Notes: a model not told the origin generated them from the sequence alone. 37,717 bases of DNA from an uncultured Lachnospiraceae bacterium (GCA_946614165.1 CAMOGQ010000018.1:1-37717); one strand, 5' to 3'. Counted from the stretch's first letter, positions 23,217 to 31,336 are shown. Made by a program: numbers and translations.

Positions 23217-23900
23217 TCAGGAAGCCTTTTTGATCAGCTTTATGGTCTCGACGATGCCCTTGTCCGCGTTTTTGACGGTGACGGTAATGGTGGCTCCTTT
23301 TTTGGAGGTCATATTCACCCTCTGACGGAAGGTGCCTGCATTGACTTTGTACTCTTTTTTCTTGGCACTGCCGTTTTCCACGACGACCGTCTGGATCTTC
23401 CATCCGTCCTTTACCTTGAGGTTCAGAATGTTCTGGTAGTACTTGTCCTTGACGGTGTACTGGACTTTGGTGTCGAAATTCTTCTTCATGCCCTTGCCGG
23501 CCAGCTTAAAGCGGGAGAAGGGATTGGTGTATTTACGGACCTTGAACTTGTGGGTCAGATCCACCTTTCTGACACGGCAGGAGATGGTCACGGTACCGGA
23601 CTTGTTGCCGTACTTGACCATGATGAAGCCGTCGTGGGCCGTCACGGATGCGATGCTCTTGTCGCTGCACTTGAGATCCTTGATCTGGTCCTTGCTGGTG
23701 CAGCCCATGATAGAGATCACACCGTAATACTCGTTGACAGAATCATCGGGCTTCCAGGTGCCGGCGAACAGGCTCTTGGGATTCCAGTAAACTGTCTTGG
23801 AGCTTGCTGCCTGAACGGTTCCGGGAGTCATCCACAGGGCGGCCAGGAAGCAGATAGCCGCAAGCAGCAGGGCAATTCTCTTAGTGACTGTCTTTTTCAT
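23217..23900 (-). CDS. Secreted hypothetical protein, beta-sandwich-like
   Basis: 227 aa with a clear Sec signal peptide (MKKTVTKRIALLLAAICFLA... cut near VQA-A at 32). The mature part has SVNEYYGVISIMGCTSKDQI, then a stretch reading CSDKSIASVTAHDGFIMVKY and KSGTVTISCRV, which recalls Ig-like Big_2/BIG modules, and a second beta-rich half rich in Lys and Val. The mature protein is very basic, which could favour binding to anionic wall polymers. GAGAGGAT lies about 10 nt before ATG 23900. It has its own promoter (23951-23978) and no partner gene. No catalytic motif recognised; Ig-like fold is an inference. Confidence 0.7.
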   Translation of the reverse strand: MKKTVTKRIALLLAAICFLAALWMTPGTVQAASSKTVYWNPKSLFAGTWKPDDSVNEYYGVISIMGCTSKDQIKDLKCSDKSIASVTAHDGFIMVKYGNKSGTVTISCRVRKVDLTHKFKVRKYTNPFSRFKLAGKGMKKNFDTKVQYTVKDKYYQNILNLKVKDGWKIQTVVVENGSAKKKEYKVNAGTFRQRVNMTSKKGATITVTVKNADKGIVETIKLIKKAS

Positions 23901-23950
23901 AATATACTTATCCTCTCTTTCCTGCGACAGAGCGCAAAAGTTACTTCTCT

Positions 23951-23978
23951 AGTTTACCACGTTTAGTGAAATTAACAA
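23951..23978 (-). promoter_or_regulatory. Promoter of the secreted-protein gene
   Basis: Minus strand TTGTTA (23973-23978), 16-bp spacer, TAAACT (23951-23956) preceded by TGG (extended -10). The AT-rich divergent gap 23901-24074 contains no other clear signal. Confidence 0.5.
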
Positions 23979-24074
23979 TAACAGTTATATTCATTATGGC
24001 TTTTTAATAGCTAAGATAATTCTGGATCATTGTCCGTACGCCGGCGGCTCCGGGCCGCAGAACAGGAAGTGCGC

Positions 24075-25427
24075 ATGGAAAAAGACACGAGAGAACCTGT
24101 TTACACAGAACAGGGCTATGTTTATGATTATGATGAGGACGCTGCTCCGGAGGTCACCGGGGAGGAAAGCGCTCCGGAAAAAGAGCCTCTTTACAGCGGG
24201 GAAGACGGGACGGAAAATAGAGAGGGGAACGAAAAGGAAGGCAGGGCCGGAAGAGGTCTTATGCCCCTTCTTACCGCTGTTTTTCTGCTCCTGGGCGCCC
24301 TGGGAGGCGCCTTTGCCTGGCAGCAGATGAACAGATCGGAAAAGATAGACTTAAACCGCTACGCCGTTGTCAGCGCCTCGGGTTATGACGGATACGGCCG
24401 GGCAGAGGTAAGCGTGGACAGGGAGGCTCTGGAATCGGACATCGCCGCCTGCCTGCTTTCGGAAGGGGCCATCGAGACCGGAGACGGGAAGAGCCGTCTG
24501 GAGGCTTTCCGCGGCTCAGAGCACTATGAAGAGATCATGGAAGCCATCTCCTGGGAGCTGGACCGGGAAGAGGACCTTTCCAACGGAGATACGATCACCC
24601 TGACCGTTTCCTATGAACCCGGGGACCAGGGCGGCTTTGGCCTGGCCTTCCGGTCGGAACCCCTTCTGTTCACGGTAAGCGGCCTTCAGGAGGTCGCGGA
24701 TGTGGACCCTTTCGAAATGCTGACCGTGACAGCGGGCGGCACAGGACCGGATGGCAGCCTCCGCATGGAATGGGACGATTCCCTTCCCTGGACCTATGAG
24801 GCTTCTGCCGACAGGGGCCTTTCCAACGGGGACGAGGTGCGGATCCAGGTGGTTCTGGCTGAAGGCGTGGACGAAAGGACCCTGGCCGGGAAATGGGGAT
24901 ACCGTCTGAACTCTTCGGAGATGACCTTCCGGGTGGAAGGTCTCCCTTCCTATGCCGTGGATCTTTCCGGCCTTTCCGGGGAAATAACCGGGGAGATCCG
25001 GGATTCTGCCATGGACAAAGTGCGGCAGAAGATAACGGAGGGCTATGCGCCCGACGAAACCCTGACGGACCTGGCACCGGCCGGGACCCTGCTGGTCAGC
25101 GGAAGGAGGGAGGACGGAGAATTCTTCAATGAAATTTTCTCCCTTTTCCGTGTTTCCTACAGCAACAGAGAGACCTCTCTGGACTATTATTATTATGTGA
25201 GCTGCCAGGATCTGATCCTGTATCCCGACGGGACCTGGAGCCTGGATGAAGAAAGCTGTGAGTATCCCACGAGCCTGCACGGGCTCTTCGGGCTCATAGA
25301 TACGGGAGACTATGTACGGATCGACCGCCTGCATGCCGTTACGGGCTTTGCCTCCTCGGAGGATTTCTATGCCGCCTGCATAGAACCTCTGGAAGAAGCC
25401 TGCACAGTATCGGGACCGCTGGAGTGA
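24075..25427 (+). CDS. Single-pass membrane protein with two related extracellular repeats
   Basis: 450 aa. Acidic cytoplasmic N-terminus (1-60, Tyr/Glu/Asp-rich), one helix at about 62-83 (LMPLLTAVFLLLGALGGAFAW), then a large outer part. Two related domains are visible: the first has YGRAEVSVDREAL and LSNGDTITLTVSYE (about 100-200), the second LRMEWDDSLPW and LSNGDEVRIQVVLAE (about 230-275), each ending in a strand like LLFTVSGL/MTFRVEGL. The C-terminal third (about 330-450) is distinct with DYYYYVSCQDLILYPDGTW. Similar NGDxVTLTV domains occur in unnamed clostridial zinc-ribbon membrane proteins. Start ATG 24075 has AGGAAG 5 nt upstream. First gene of a four-gene set. Function unknown. Confidence 0.75.
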   Translation: MEKDTREPVYTEQGYVYDYDEDAAPEVTGEESAPEKEPLYSGEDGTENREGNEKEGRAGRGLMPLLTAVFLLLGALGGAFAWQQMNRSEKIDLNRYAVVSASGYDGYGRAEVSVDREALESDIAACLLSEGAIETGDGKSRLEAFRGSEHYEEIMEAISWELDREEDLSNGDTITLTVSYEPGDQGGFGLAFRSEPLLFTVSGLQEVADVDPFEMLTVTAGGTGPDGSLRMEWDDSLPWTYEASADRGLSNGDEVRIQVVLAEGVDERTLAGKWGYRLNSSEMTFRVEGLPSYAVDLSGLSGEITGEIRDSAMDKVRQKITEGYAPDETLTDLAPAGTLLVSGRREDGEFFNEIFSLFRVSYSNRETSLDYYYYVSCQDLILYPDGTWSLDEESCEYPTSLHGLFGLIDTGDYVRIDRLHAVTGFASSEDFYAACIEPLEEACTVSGPLE

Positions 25428-25465
25428 CCGGCAGGGGCCTTCCGTACCTTTAAGGAGGAAGGACT

Positions 25466-26239
25466 ATGATCTGCGAAAACTGCGGTGCCGAGATAGATGC
25501 CCATGAAAAAGCCTGTCCCTACTGCGGACACATCAATCCGGAGGGGGCCGAGGAAGCCTACATGGACCGGCTGGAAGACCTGCAGGAGAACCTGGACGAC
25601 CTCAGTGACCACGGAAAAAGGTCTGACAGGGAGGAGATGGGGAAGCAGGGCAGGCGCCTTATAAGGACCGGACTGGTGCTGGTCCTCATCATAGGACTTG
25701 TCGCAGCCGGCTTTATGGCCATGGACAGGTTCTGGATGCGCTCTGCCGGCGATGAAAGGGCCCTGATCGAATTTCAGAAGAAGTATTTCGGAGAGCTGGA
25801 CGCCATGTACGCGGCCGGTGATGACGATGCGGTCCTGGAATATGTGATCTCGCTTCTGGACTCGGAAGAAAAGGGGGTCGAGGCTGTCTATGACTGGAAG
25901 CACTATGAGTACATACAGGCCTACTGGACTTACCGGGACGGGGTGAAAGCCGCCGAGGACCTTCTGAAGGAAGAATGGACGGATGATATTGCGGGGACGG
26001 CCATGCAGGATGCATTCCGTCTTGTGGACCAGGCGGAGCATGCGGGGGAACTTCCCCCGGAGGACAGGGACAAAGTCCGGGAGCTGGGAGAGAAGGGAAG
26101 GACCTTCCTGACAGAGGTCATAGGAATGACCGGAGAGGAAGCGCAGGAGATGTATCAGGCGTGCCTGGACGAGTACGGTTACTTCGACTGGTTCGAGTGC
26201 CGTGAAAAGTGCAGAAAATATCTGGAGGATAAGTCATGA
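25466..26239 (+). CDS. Zinc-ribbon single-pass membrane protein (first of two)
   Basis: 257 aa. N-terminal zinc ribbon with C3, C6, C17 and C20 (CENCG...CPYCG), an acidic coiled region (YMDRLEDLQENLDDLSD, 32-48), one membrane helix at about 66-87 and a helical outer domain of 170 residues rich in Glu/Asp/Tyr (FQKKYFGELDAMYAAGDDDAVL, split here: repeats of about 35 residues suggest a TPR-like or helical-bundle fold). AAGGAGGAAGG lies before ATG 25466. It overlaps the next gene by 4 nt (ATGA). The helix-plus-ribbon layout with ribbon inside and bundle outside suggests a sensor or scaffold in the envelope; that is inference only. Confidence 0.75.
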   Translation: MICENCGAEIDAHEKACPYCGHINPEGAEEAYMDRLEDLQENLDDLSDHGKRSDREEMGKQGRRLIRTGLVLVLIIGLVAAGFMAMDRFWMRSAGDERALIEFQKKYFGELDAMYAAGDDDAVLEYVISLLDSEEKGVEAVYDWKHYEYIQAYWTYRDGVKAAEDLLKEEWTDDIAGTAMQDAFRLVDQAEHAGELPPEDRDKVRELGEKGRTFLTEVIGMTGEEAQEMYQACLDEYGYFDWFECREKCRKYLEDKS

Positions 26240-27003
26240 AGTGTAACAGCTGCGGAGGAAACATGGGGCTTGAGGACCTGAAATGCCCCTACTGCGGGAC
26301 GCCCAATCCCTTTGCCGAAAAGCATCAGGAGGATATGCGCAGGTTCGAGAAGGAATTTGCCGTTACAAAAGAAAAGGTGGTGACCGCCAACCGGAAAAGA
26401 TCCGGCCGGAACATCTCTCTGATCCTGATTCTGGTCCTGCTCCTTCTGGATGCGGGCGCTGTCTTCTTTGCGGGCGTATCCTCCGACATTGCCTACGATT
26501 TAAAGGTAAAGAGAGTAGAGTCCCAGGCGGATCAGCATCTGGAGAATATCCGGGCCCTCCTGGAGGAGGGAGACTACTGCAGCTTTTCCTCATACTACAG
26601 TGCCAACAGCCTTTATTCTATCCGTTCCGATTCCGCCCTGGACCAGTACAGCGCAGTGCATTCCGCGGCGGGCCGCTACCGGTGGATCCTGCAGGATGTG
26701 GAGAAGTATATTGCGGGGGACTCCTACAGTTTCAGGAAGGAATCCATGAGCAGGACCTGCTCCTACATGGCGGAAAATATAACAAAGCTCTGGACTGTGG
26801 AGGATGACTACAGCTACCACAGGGACACTTACCTGTCGCCCGACAAAATGGCCTTCATAGAGGACATGCGGGAGAGGACCGCTCTTCTGCTGAAGACTTA
26901 TGCGGGCCTGACAGAGGAAGAGGCCGGGAGTCTGGGGGATATGTCCCAGAGCCGGATACAGAAGATCCTGGAAGAAAGGCTGGTGAGCACCGATGAAGAA
27001 TAA
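26236..27003 (+). CDS. Zinc-ribbon single-pass membrane protein (second of two)
   Basis: 255 aa. The zinc ribbon has the same spacing as its neighbour: C3, C6, C17, C20 (CNSCG...CPYCG), followed by NPFAEKHQEDMRRFEKEF, a basic stretch, a helix at about 59-81 (ISLILILVLLLLDAGAVFFAG) and a 170-residue outer helical domain rich in Tyr and Ser (CSFSSYYSANSLYS). The last segment AGLTEEEAGSLGDMSQSRIQ resembles MTGEEAQEMYQACLDEYG of the neighbour, so the two are probably paralogues. Translation is coupled at ATGA (26236-26239), and the gene overlaps the following one by 11 nt. Confidence 0.75.
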   Translation: MKCNSCGGNMGLEDLKCPYCGTPNPFAEKHQEDMRRFEKEFAVTKEKVVTANRKRSGRNISLILILVLLLLDAGAVFFAGVSSDIAYDLKVKRVESQADQHLENIRALLEEGDYCSFSSYYSANSLYSIRSDSALDQYSAVHSAAGRYRWILQDVEKYIAGDSYSFRKESMSRTCSYMAENITKLWTVEDDYSYHRDTYLSPDKMAFIEDMRERTALLLKTYAGLTEEEAGSLGDMSQSRIQKILEERLVSTDEE

Positions 27004-27439
27004 AAACAGAAGCGGAAAAGCGCCCCTGTCCGTGGGGAGAGTCCTCTACAGTGCTCTTTCCATATTTCTGATCCTGATCTTTCTGATCGCCGTGGGCGGG
27101 GGCATAGCCCAGATCAGAAGCAGACTTTCCTCGGACGGGTATGATTATTACGACGAGGCTTCCTATCTGCGGAGACTTCGAAACGAAGACTTCGCAGGCC
27201 TCCTGGAAATGACACAGGACGACGCGGGGGCCGGGAAGGACTATAAGGGAGAGATCCCGGAGTGCCGGGCTGTAGCCATGTACTATGAAGCGGCCATGTT
27301 CTTCCATGCCTATGAAAAGGCGGGAGAGAAGGGCAAGGCTGCCATCCAGAAAGAAAGAATGGAACGGTTCGTGCAGGAGGCAGGTACGTATGCCTACTAT
27401 ACGGAAAAGATCGACGCTCTGTTTGAAAAGGAACCCTGA
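26993..27439 (+). CDS. Small single-pass membrane protein without zinc ribbon
   Basis: 148 aa. Basic start (MKNKNRSGKAPLS), one helix at about 18-40 (YSALSIFLILIFLIAVGGGIA), then an outer helical domain with DYYDEASYLRRLRNEDFAGL and a Tyr-rich end. The layout matches its two upstream neighbours minus the ribbon. The 11-nt overlap with the previous gene and GAAAGGCTGGTGAG inside that gene as ribosome site indicate coupled translation. Last gene of the operon; terminator at 27486-27529. The set of four presumably forms one complex; no homologue with known function recognised. Confidence 0.7.
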   Translation: MKNKNRSGKAPLSVGRVLYSALSIFLILIFLIAVGGGIAQIRSRLSSDGYDYYDEASYLRRLRNEDFAGLLEMTQDDAGAGKDYKGEIPECRAVAMYYEAAMFFHAYEKAGEKGKAAIQKERMERFVQEAGTYAYYTEKIDALFEKEP

Positions 27440-27485
27440 GAGGATACGGCTGTCAGTAAAGACGGAAAGCTCCTGAAACAGAGGG

Positions 27486-27529
27486 CATAAGAAAAGAACC
27501 CGGCGGGCAGGCCGGGTTCTTTTCTTATG
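27486..27529. terminator. Bidirectional terminator between membrane operon and kinase operon
   Basis: Perfect 19-bp stem (CATAAGAAAAGAACCCGGC and complement), 6-nt loop GGGCAG. The A-rich/T-rich arms serve both strands. Its right arm overlaps the stop codon of the converging kinase gene (27525-27527). Confidence 0.9.
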
Positions 27530-28826
27530 CGGGGATCCGGATCCTGGCCAGGGTGCCCCGGCCGGGAGAAGACAGGATCTCAAGGGTTCCCTGACTCTGT
27601 CTGGCGATCCGGCGGCGGACTGCGTGGATCCCGGGATAGGCTCCATTCAGGTCCTTTTCCGGATCATAGGCAAAGCCCGCTCCGTCATCTTCCACTTCCA
27701 CCAGAATACTGTCTCCCTGCCTGCGGGTCCTCAGATATACGGTCCCGTGTCCTTTTGGCGCGATCCCGTAGCGGACCGCGTTTTCCAGGAGGGGCTGGAT
27801 ACAGAGGGAGGGAAGGGAGAAGTCCACCGTTTCAAAATCAAAGCGGGATTCCAGCTTATTGCCGAATTTCAGATTCTCCAGATAAAGGAAATTCCGGATA
27901 TGGGGCAGGTGGCCTTCGAAGAAGACCGGCTCATAGCGGTCCAGGGACCGCATGTTTCCCCGCAGATAGTCGGCGAAGACACTGATCCCGGCCCGCGCGG
28001 CTTCCGTATCGGTATCGCAGAGACCGGATATGGTCGTAAGGGTTTCCTTAAGGAATTCCGGCTGAATCTGGGAAAGGACCAGCTGGATCTCGATCTGGGA
28101 CATTTCTTCGGTCTTTCTGGCAAGACGATCCCTTTCCGCCAGCAGCCATTCTTCCCTTGCCAGCAGGATCCTGCGCTGTTCCACGAAGATGATCCCGAAC
28201 AGGGTCAGGGAGGAGAAGCCGAAGGACAGATCCGTAAAGGCGCTTGCCCTGAGGACCAGGATCGTGTTCAGAGGTACCAGGCAGTAGACCAGAAGGGCCC
28301 GGAAATAACCGAAAGCCATCTTTTTCCGGTTCCGGAAGAGAACTGCGATGCCGGCGGTCAGAAAGACCAGGAGCCCTGCCAGGGGCAGACGGTGGCCGGG
28401 CCAGGCATAGGGACCGGCTGCATGGATGGGGACGCTGTCCGTGCCCAGAACAAGGAACTGGGGAAGAAAGCAGAGACAGGCAAAGGCGGCAGAAATGCGT
28501 ACGATCAGCATGGCAGACCTGTCTTCCGGCAGATGGTGAGAGATATACTCAGAGGACAGAAAGACCTGATTGATGCGGAGCAGTTCCATCAGGATCCTCT
28601 GAAAGAAATAATTCGTGTCCGGGACCGGAGAGACGAGGAAGCTGAGAGGGCCGGAAGCGGGGCTGCATATGAGCAGCAGGGAGATGTTCAGTTCCAGCAG
28701 GGGCAGATAGCGTACTGTCGCCTCGTTCAGAGTTTTCCTGTGGGTGACAAGAAAGAAAAAGCAGGACATGGTCAGGACGGCGCCCCACATTTCCAGGGAA
28801 GGAACCAGCATTGAAATATTGTTCAT
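27525..28826 (-). CDS. LytS-type sensor histidine kinase with Glu at the phospho-acceptor position
   Basis: 433 aa from ATG 28826 (AAAGGAGG 9 nt upstream). About six or seven membrane helices in 1-215, then a coiled linker. The His_kinase box reads LSQIQPEFLKETL, where LytS-type kinases have QPHFLxNxL: the phospho-acceptor His is Glu (E257, codon GAA) and the following Asn is also lost. The GHKL ATPase part looks intact: N box IQPLLENAVRYGI (N349), G1 DDGAGF (380-385), G2-like GIHAVRRRI and RGTLARIRIP. It therefore probably binds ATP but cannot autophosphorylate in the usual way. Its start overlaps the stop of the His-containing kinase upstream (ATGA), so the two are made together and may heterodimerise, with this one as a pseudokinase. 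Confidence 0.88.
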   Translation of the reverse strand: MNNISMLVPSLEMWGAVLTMSCFFFLVTHRKTLNEATVRYLPLLELNISLLLICSPASGPLSFLVSPVPDTNYFFQRILMELLRINQVFLSSEYISHHLPEDRSAMLIVRISAAFACLCFLPQFLVLGTDSVPIHAAGPYAWPGHRLPLAGLLVFLTAGIAVLFRNRKKMAFGYFRALLVYCLVPLNTILVLRASAFTDLSFGFSSLTLFGIIFVEQRRILLAREEWLLAERDRLARKTEEMSQIEIQLVLSQIQPEFLKETLTTISGLCDTDTEAARAGISVFADYLRGNMRSLDRYEPVFFEGHLPHIRNFLYLENLKFGNKLESRFDFETVDFSLPSLCIQPLLENAVRYGIAPKGHGTVYLRTRRQGDSILVEVEDDGAGFAYDPEKDLNGAYPGIHAVRRRIARQSQGTLEILSSPGRGTLARIRIPA

Positions 28827-30205
28827 AGCCTGGCCTCCTTTCCGGAAAGGGGAGAGCCGGCGGGGCATGCCCGGGACTTGGGAAGGACGATCTTGGCAGA
28901 GGTGCCGCGGCCGGAAGCGGACAGGATCCGCAGGCATCCGCCGGACATGGTGCTTATGCGGCGGCGGACATTTTCGATGCCTATGTGGGGGTGCCCTTCC
29001 TCACAGACGGGGATATCGGAGCCGATGCCCGCCCCGTTGTCATCCACCAGAATATATATGCAGGAAGCATCCTCCCGGGTGGTCAGAGTGACCGTTCCTC
29101 CGCCGGCCTTTCTGCCGACGCCGTGCTTGACTGCATTTTCCACCAGGGGCTGCACGCTCAGGGCGGGCAGGATAAAATCGGTGGTCCCTATGTGAAATAC
29201 GACCTCCAGATCTTCGTCGAACCGGAGTTTTTCAAGAGACAGGTAGGTGACGATATGCCGTAACTCCTCCTTGAAAGGGATGGGATTCCGGGCAGAGAGG
29301 TATTTTGTGCTTCCGTCCAGATAGTCCGAAAAGTTCCGTATGGCGGTCTTTGCCACTTGGGGATGCTTGCCGCAGAGATAATAGATGGTATTAAGGCAGT
29401 TATAAAGGAAGTGGGGCTGGACCTGGGACAGGACCAGTCTGACTCTCAGGGAGTGCATCTCCTTCTCCATTTCGGCCTGTGCCTCCCTCTGCCGGATCAG
29501 CTGCTCCTGCTGCTGAAGGTAGGTAGTGGTCTGGGCATCGGACATAACCAGGAACATGAGAAAGGCAGTAACGCCGAAGCCCAGGTTGGGAAGGGAGATC
29601 CCCGAATACCAGAAACTGCTGATCAGGACCATGATCATGGGAATAAGCAGATAAGAGATCAGGGACAGATATTCCTTCCTTGTCAGATCCTTTCTGCAGG
29701 AGCGGAGCACAAACAGATGGATCAGGGCCAGCGGGACGGAAAACCACAGGAAGGACCTGAAATGAGTGCCCCTGTGATAGTAGGCGGCCCGGTCGATATA
29801 GAAAAGATGGTGGTAGCGCAGGTTCAGCAGTGAATAAAGGATGGCAGATCCGTACAGGAAACAGTTGAGGACCCTGTAAAAATGAACGAAGCGGCTTCCC
29901 GTAAGCCAGGAACATACATAGCATGTGTAAAATATGCCCATGACATAGCTTAAGGTGAACAGAAGCGTATTGGCGGTCAGGGATACCCCCCTGAAGAAGG
30001 GCGTATCGAGCCCGTTGGTGTACCAGGAGACACAGCTGCTGGTCATCAGAAAAAAACAGGTCAGAAGAAGCAACGCCTGGTAAAGACGGTCCTTCTCAGC
30101 CCGGTAATTTCCCGTGGTATGAAGGATAGAGAGTGAATATATGGCAGAAATCAGGCACAGCAGTCCGATCCAGATTTCTGCCGCAGCTACGATGCCTACG
30201 ATCAT
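28823..30205 (-). CDS. LytS-type sensor histidine kinase
   Basis: 460 aa. Membrane sensor of about six or seven helices (1-220), a Gln/Glu-rich coiled linker (227-252), then the His_kinase domain with LVLSQVQPHFLYNCLNTI, phospho-acceptor H265. GHKL ATPase: N box VQPLVENAVKHGVG (N357), G1 DDNGAGIG (388-395), G2 GIENVRRRI and RGTSAKIVLPKS. All residues needed for autophosphorylation are present. GGGAG lies about 9 nt before ATG 30205, behind an extended -10 promoter. Downstream gene overlaps by 4 nt. LytS-type kinases usually pair with LytTR or AraC-type regulators; none is adjacent, and the nearest regulator is the divergent OmpR-type gene at 30393. Confidence 0.92.
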   Translation of the reverse strand: MIVGIVAAAEIWIGLLCLISAIYSLSILHTTGNYRAEKDRLYQALLLLTCFFLMTSSCVSWYTNGLDTPFFRGVSLTANTLLFTLSYVMGIFYTCYVCSWLTGSRFVHFYRVLNCFLYGSAILYSLLNLRYHHLFYIDRAAYYHRGTHFRSFLWFSVPLALIHLFVLRSCRKDLTRKEYLSLISYLLIPMIMVLISSFWYSGISLPNLGFGVTAFLMFLVMSDAQTTTYLQQQEQLIRQREAQAEMEKEMHSLRVRLVLSQVQPHFLYNCLNTIYYLCGKHPQVAKTAIRNFSDYLDGSTKYLSARNPIPFKEELRHIVTYLSLEKLRFDEDLEVVFHIGTTDFILPALSVQPLVENAVKHGVGRKAGGGTVTLTTREDASCIYILVDDNGAGIGSDIPVCEEGHPHIGIENVRRRISTMSGGCLRILSASGRGTSAKIVLPKSRACPAGSPLSGKEARL

Positions 30206-30245
30206 GGCTCAGTCTCCCGGAAAACGCTGAAAAATGTCTGAACAG

Positions 30246-30254
30246 ATTATAGCA
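30246..30254 (-). promoter_or_regulatory. Extended -10 promoter of the kinase pair
   Basis: Minus strand TGC followed by consensus TATAAT (30246-30251), with no -35. Start predicted about 33 nt before ATG 30205. Confidence 0.5.
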
Positions 30255-30325
30255 CAGGAGGGAGGGGCGGGTGTGTGGCTATTCTGTGACTGAACTTATG
30301 CTAACATTAGTAAATATATCGTAAA

Positions 30326-30343
30326 CGGCATATAACGATGCCG
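30326..30343. promoter_or_regulatory. Inverted repeat in the divergent kinase/regulator gap
   Basis: CGGCAT-ATAACG-ATGCCG, a perfect 6-6-6 dyad, about 50 nt before the regulator gene. A candidate operator for that regulator. A possible promoter TTGTAC (30353-30358)/GATAAT (30375-30380) lies just downstream but would leave an almost leaderless message. Confidence 0.4.
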
Positions 30344-30392
30344 CAGCAGGCGTTGTACAGCTAAAAGTGGCAGGGATAATCGGGGCAGAGAT

Positions 30393-31118
30393 ATGAAAGA
30401 GAATCATTACAGAATTCTCATCATGCATAATATCACGGACCAGAAAGAAGTTTTGAAGCTGCATCTGGAAGGGGGAGGCCACCAGATCGAAGAGGCATCC
30501 GGAATAACCGATATTATCGGAAGCGATGGGGAACGGAAAGCTGACCTGGCAATCATTGACAGTGAATCCGGAGATTTACAGAGTTTTACCATGGTCAGGG
30601 AGATCCGCAGAAAAAGTGGGATCCCTATTATTCTGCTGATCAGGCAGGGCCGGATGGAGGACAGGGTACTGGGAATGAACCTGGGTGCCGATGACTGTCT
30701 GGAGATTCCTCTGGAGCCTCTGCTGCTGGGGGCAAAGGTCAATGCCCTGCTCCGCAGATGCTATGAGCTGGACAGTCCCGGGCAGGCCGGGAGCTCTGAT
30801 ACGGAAGATTCCGTTCTGCGCTATGAGGAGCTGGAACTGAACATGACCACCCTGCGTCTTTTTAAGAACGGAAGACCTCTTCTGCTGACCCCCAAGGAAT
30901 ACAGACTGATGCTGCACATGATGAATGAGCCGGGCAGGGTCTTTTCCAAGGACGAGCTCTGCGGCATGATCTTTGACGAGTCCATCAGGTCCGACGCCAA
31001 TGCCCTGATGGTCCACATTTCTCATCTGAGGGAAAAAATCGAGGAGGATCCCAAAAGGCCCAGGTATATTTTCAATATCAGAGGCAAAGGGTACAGTTTC
31101 GGAAAATCACAGACATGA
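30393..31118 (+). CDS. OmpR-type response regulator with degenerate receiver
   Basis: 241 aa. N-terminal receiver (about 5-120) and C-terminal winged-helix DNA-binding domain (about 140-238), the latter normal: LLTPKEYRLMLHMMNEPGRV, DANALMVHISHLREKIEED, RYIFNIRGKGYSF. The receiver keeps the phospho-acceptor Asp (D56 in LAIIDSE) but the acidic pair after strand 1 is H12-N13 (ILIMHN instead of ILIVDD), the conserved Thr/Ser is I83 (IILLIRQ) and the conserved Lys is I105 (CLEIPLEP instead of xxKPF). Without these, Mg-dependent phosphorylation and switching should fail, so it likely acts without phosphate or answers another ligand. Divergent from the two LytS-type kinases; terminator directly after it. 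Ribosome site weak (GGGGCAGAG). Confidence 0.9.
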   Translation: MKENHYRILIMHNITDQKEVLKLHLEGGGHQIEEASGITDIIGSDGERKADLAIIDSESGDLQSFTMVREIRRKSGIPIILLIRQGRMEDRVLGMNLGADDCLEIPLEPLLLGAKVNALLRRCYELDSPGQAGSSDTEDSVLRYEELELNMTTLRLFKNGRPLLLTPKEYRLMLHMMNEPGRVFSKDELCGMIFDESIRSDANALMVHISHLREKIEEDPKRPRYIFNIRGKGYSFGKSQT

Positions 31119-31150
31119 ATACAGATCTGTGAAATACAGGAAAGACAGAG

Positions 31151-31182
31151 ACACGGCGGAAGAAATTCTGCCGTGTTTTTTC
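31151..31182 (+). terminator. Terminator of the response-regulator gene
   Basis: ACACGGC / GCCGTGT stem with a 12-nt loop that pairs further, followed by TTTTTTCT. Confidence 0.75.
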
Positions 31183-31191
31183 TGCCCCCGG

Positions 31192-31232
31192 AAAAAGAAA
31201 AACCCTTTTCTTCCGCGGGAAAGAAAAGGGTT
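31192..31232 (-). terminator. Terminator of tRNA-Ser
   Basis: Minus strand AACCCTTTTCTT pairs with AAGAAAAGGGTT around a short GC-rich loop, then TTTCTTTTT. It begins 2 nt after the tRNA 3' end. Confidence 0.75.
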
Positions 31233-31233
31233 A

Positions 31234-31323
31234 CGGAGACGGTGGGATTCGAACCCACGTGCCGGGATGAACCGACAACTCGATTTCGAGTCGAGCTCGT
31301 TATGACCGCTTCGATACGTCTCC
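31234..31323 (-). tRNA. tRNA-Ser (anticodon CGA)
   Basis: 90-nt class II tRNA. Acceptor GGAGACG/CGTCTCC with discriminator G; D arm TCG...CGA; anticodon stem CTCGA/TCGAG with loop CTCGAAA, anticodon CGA (reads UCG); long variable arm GTCGG/CCGGC; T arm GTGGG-TTCGAAT-CCCAC. CCA is not encoded (GTAACC follows). It is a lone tRNA with its own promoter and terminator. Confidence 0.95.
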
Positions 31324-31336
31324 AGTCGACCACCCT

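Noticed and set aside
23164-23325. Continuation of the transposase-like frame
   Set aside because: After about 23163 it runs through a terminator and antisense to the secreted-protein gene, with no transposase features.
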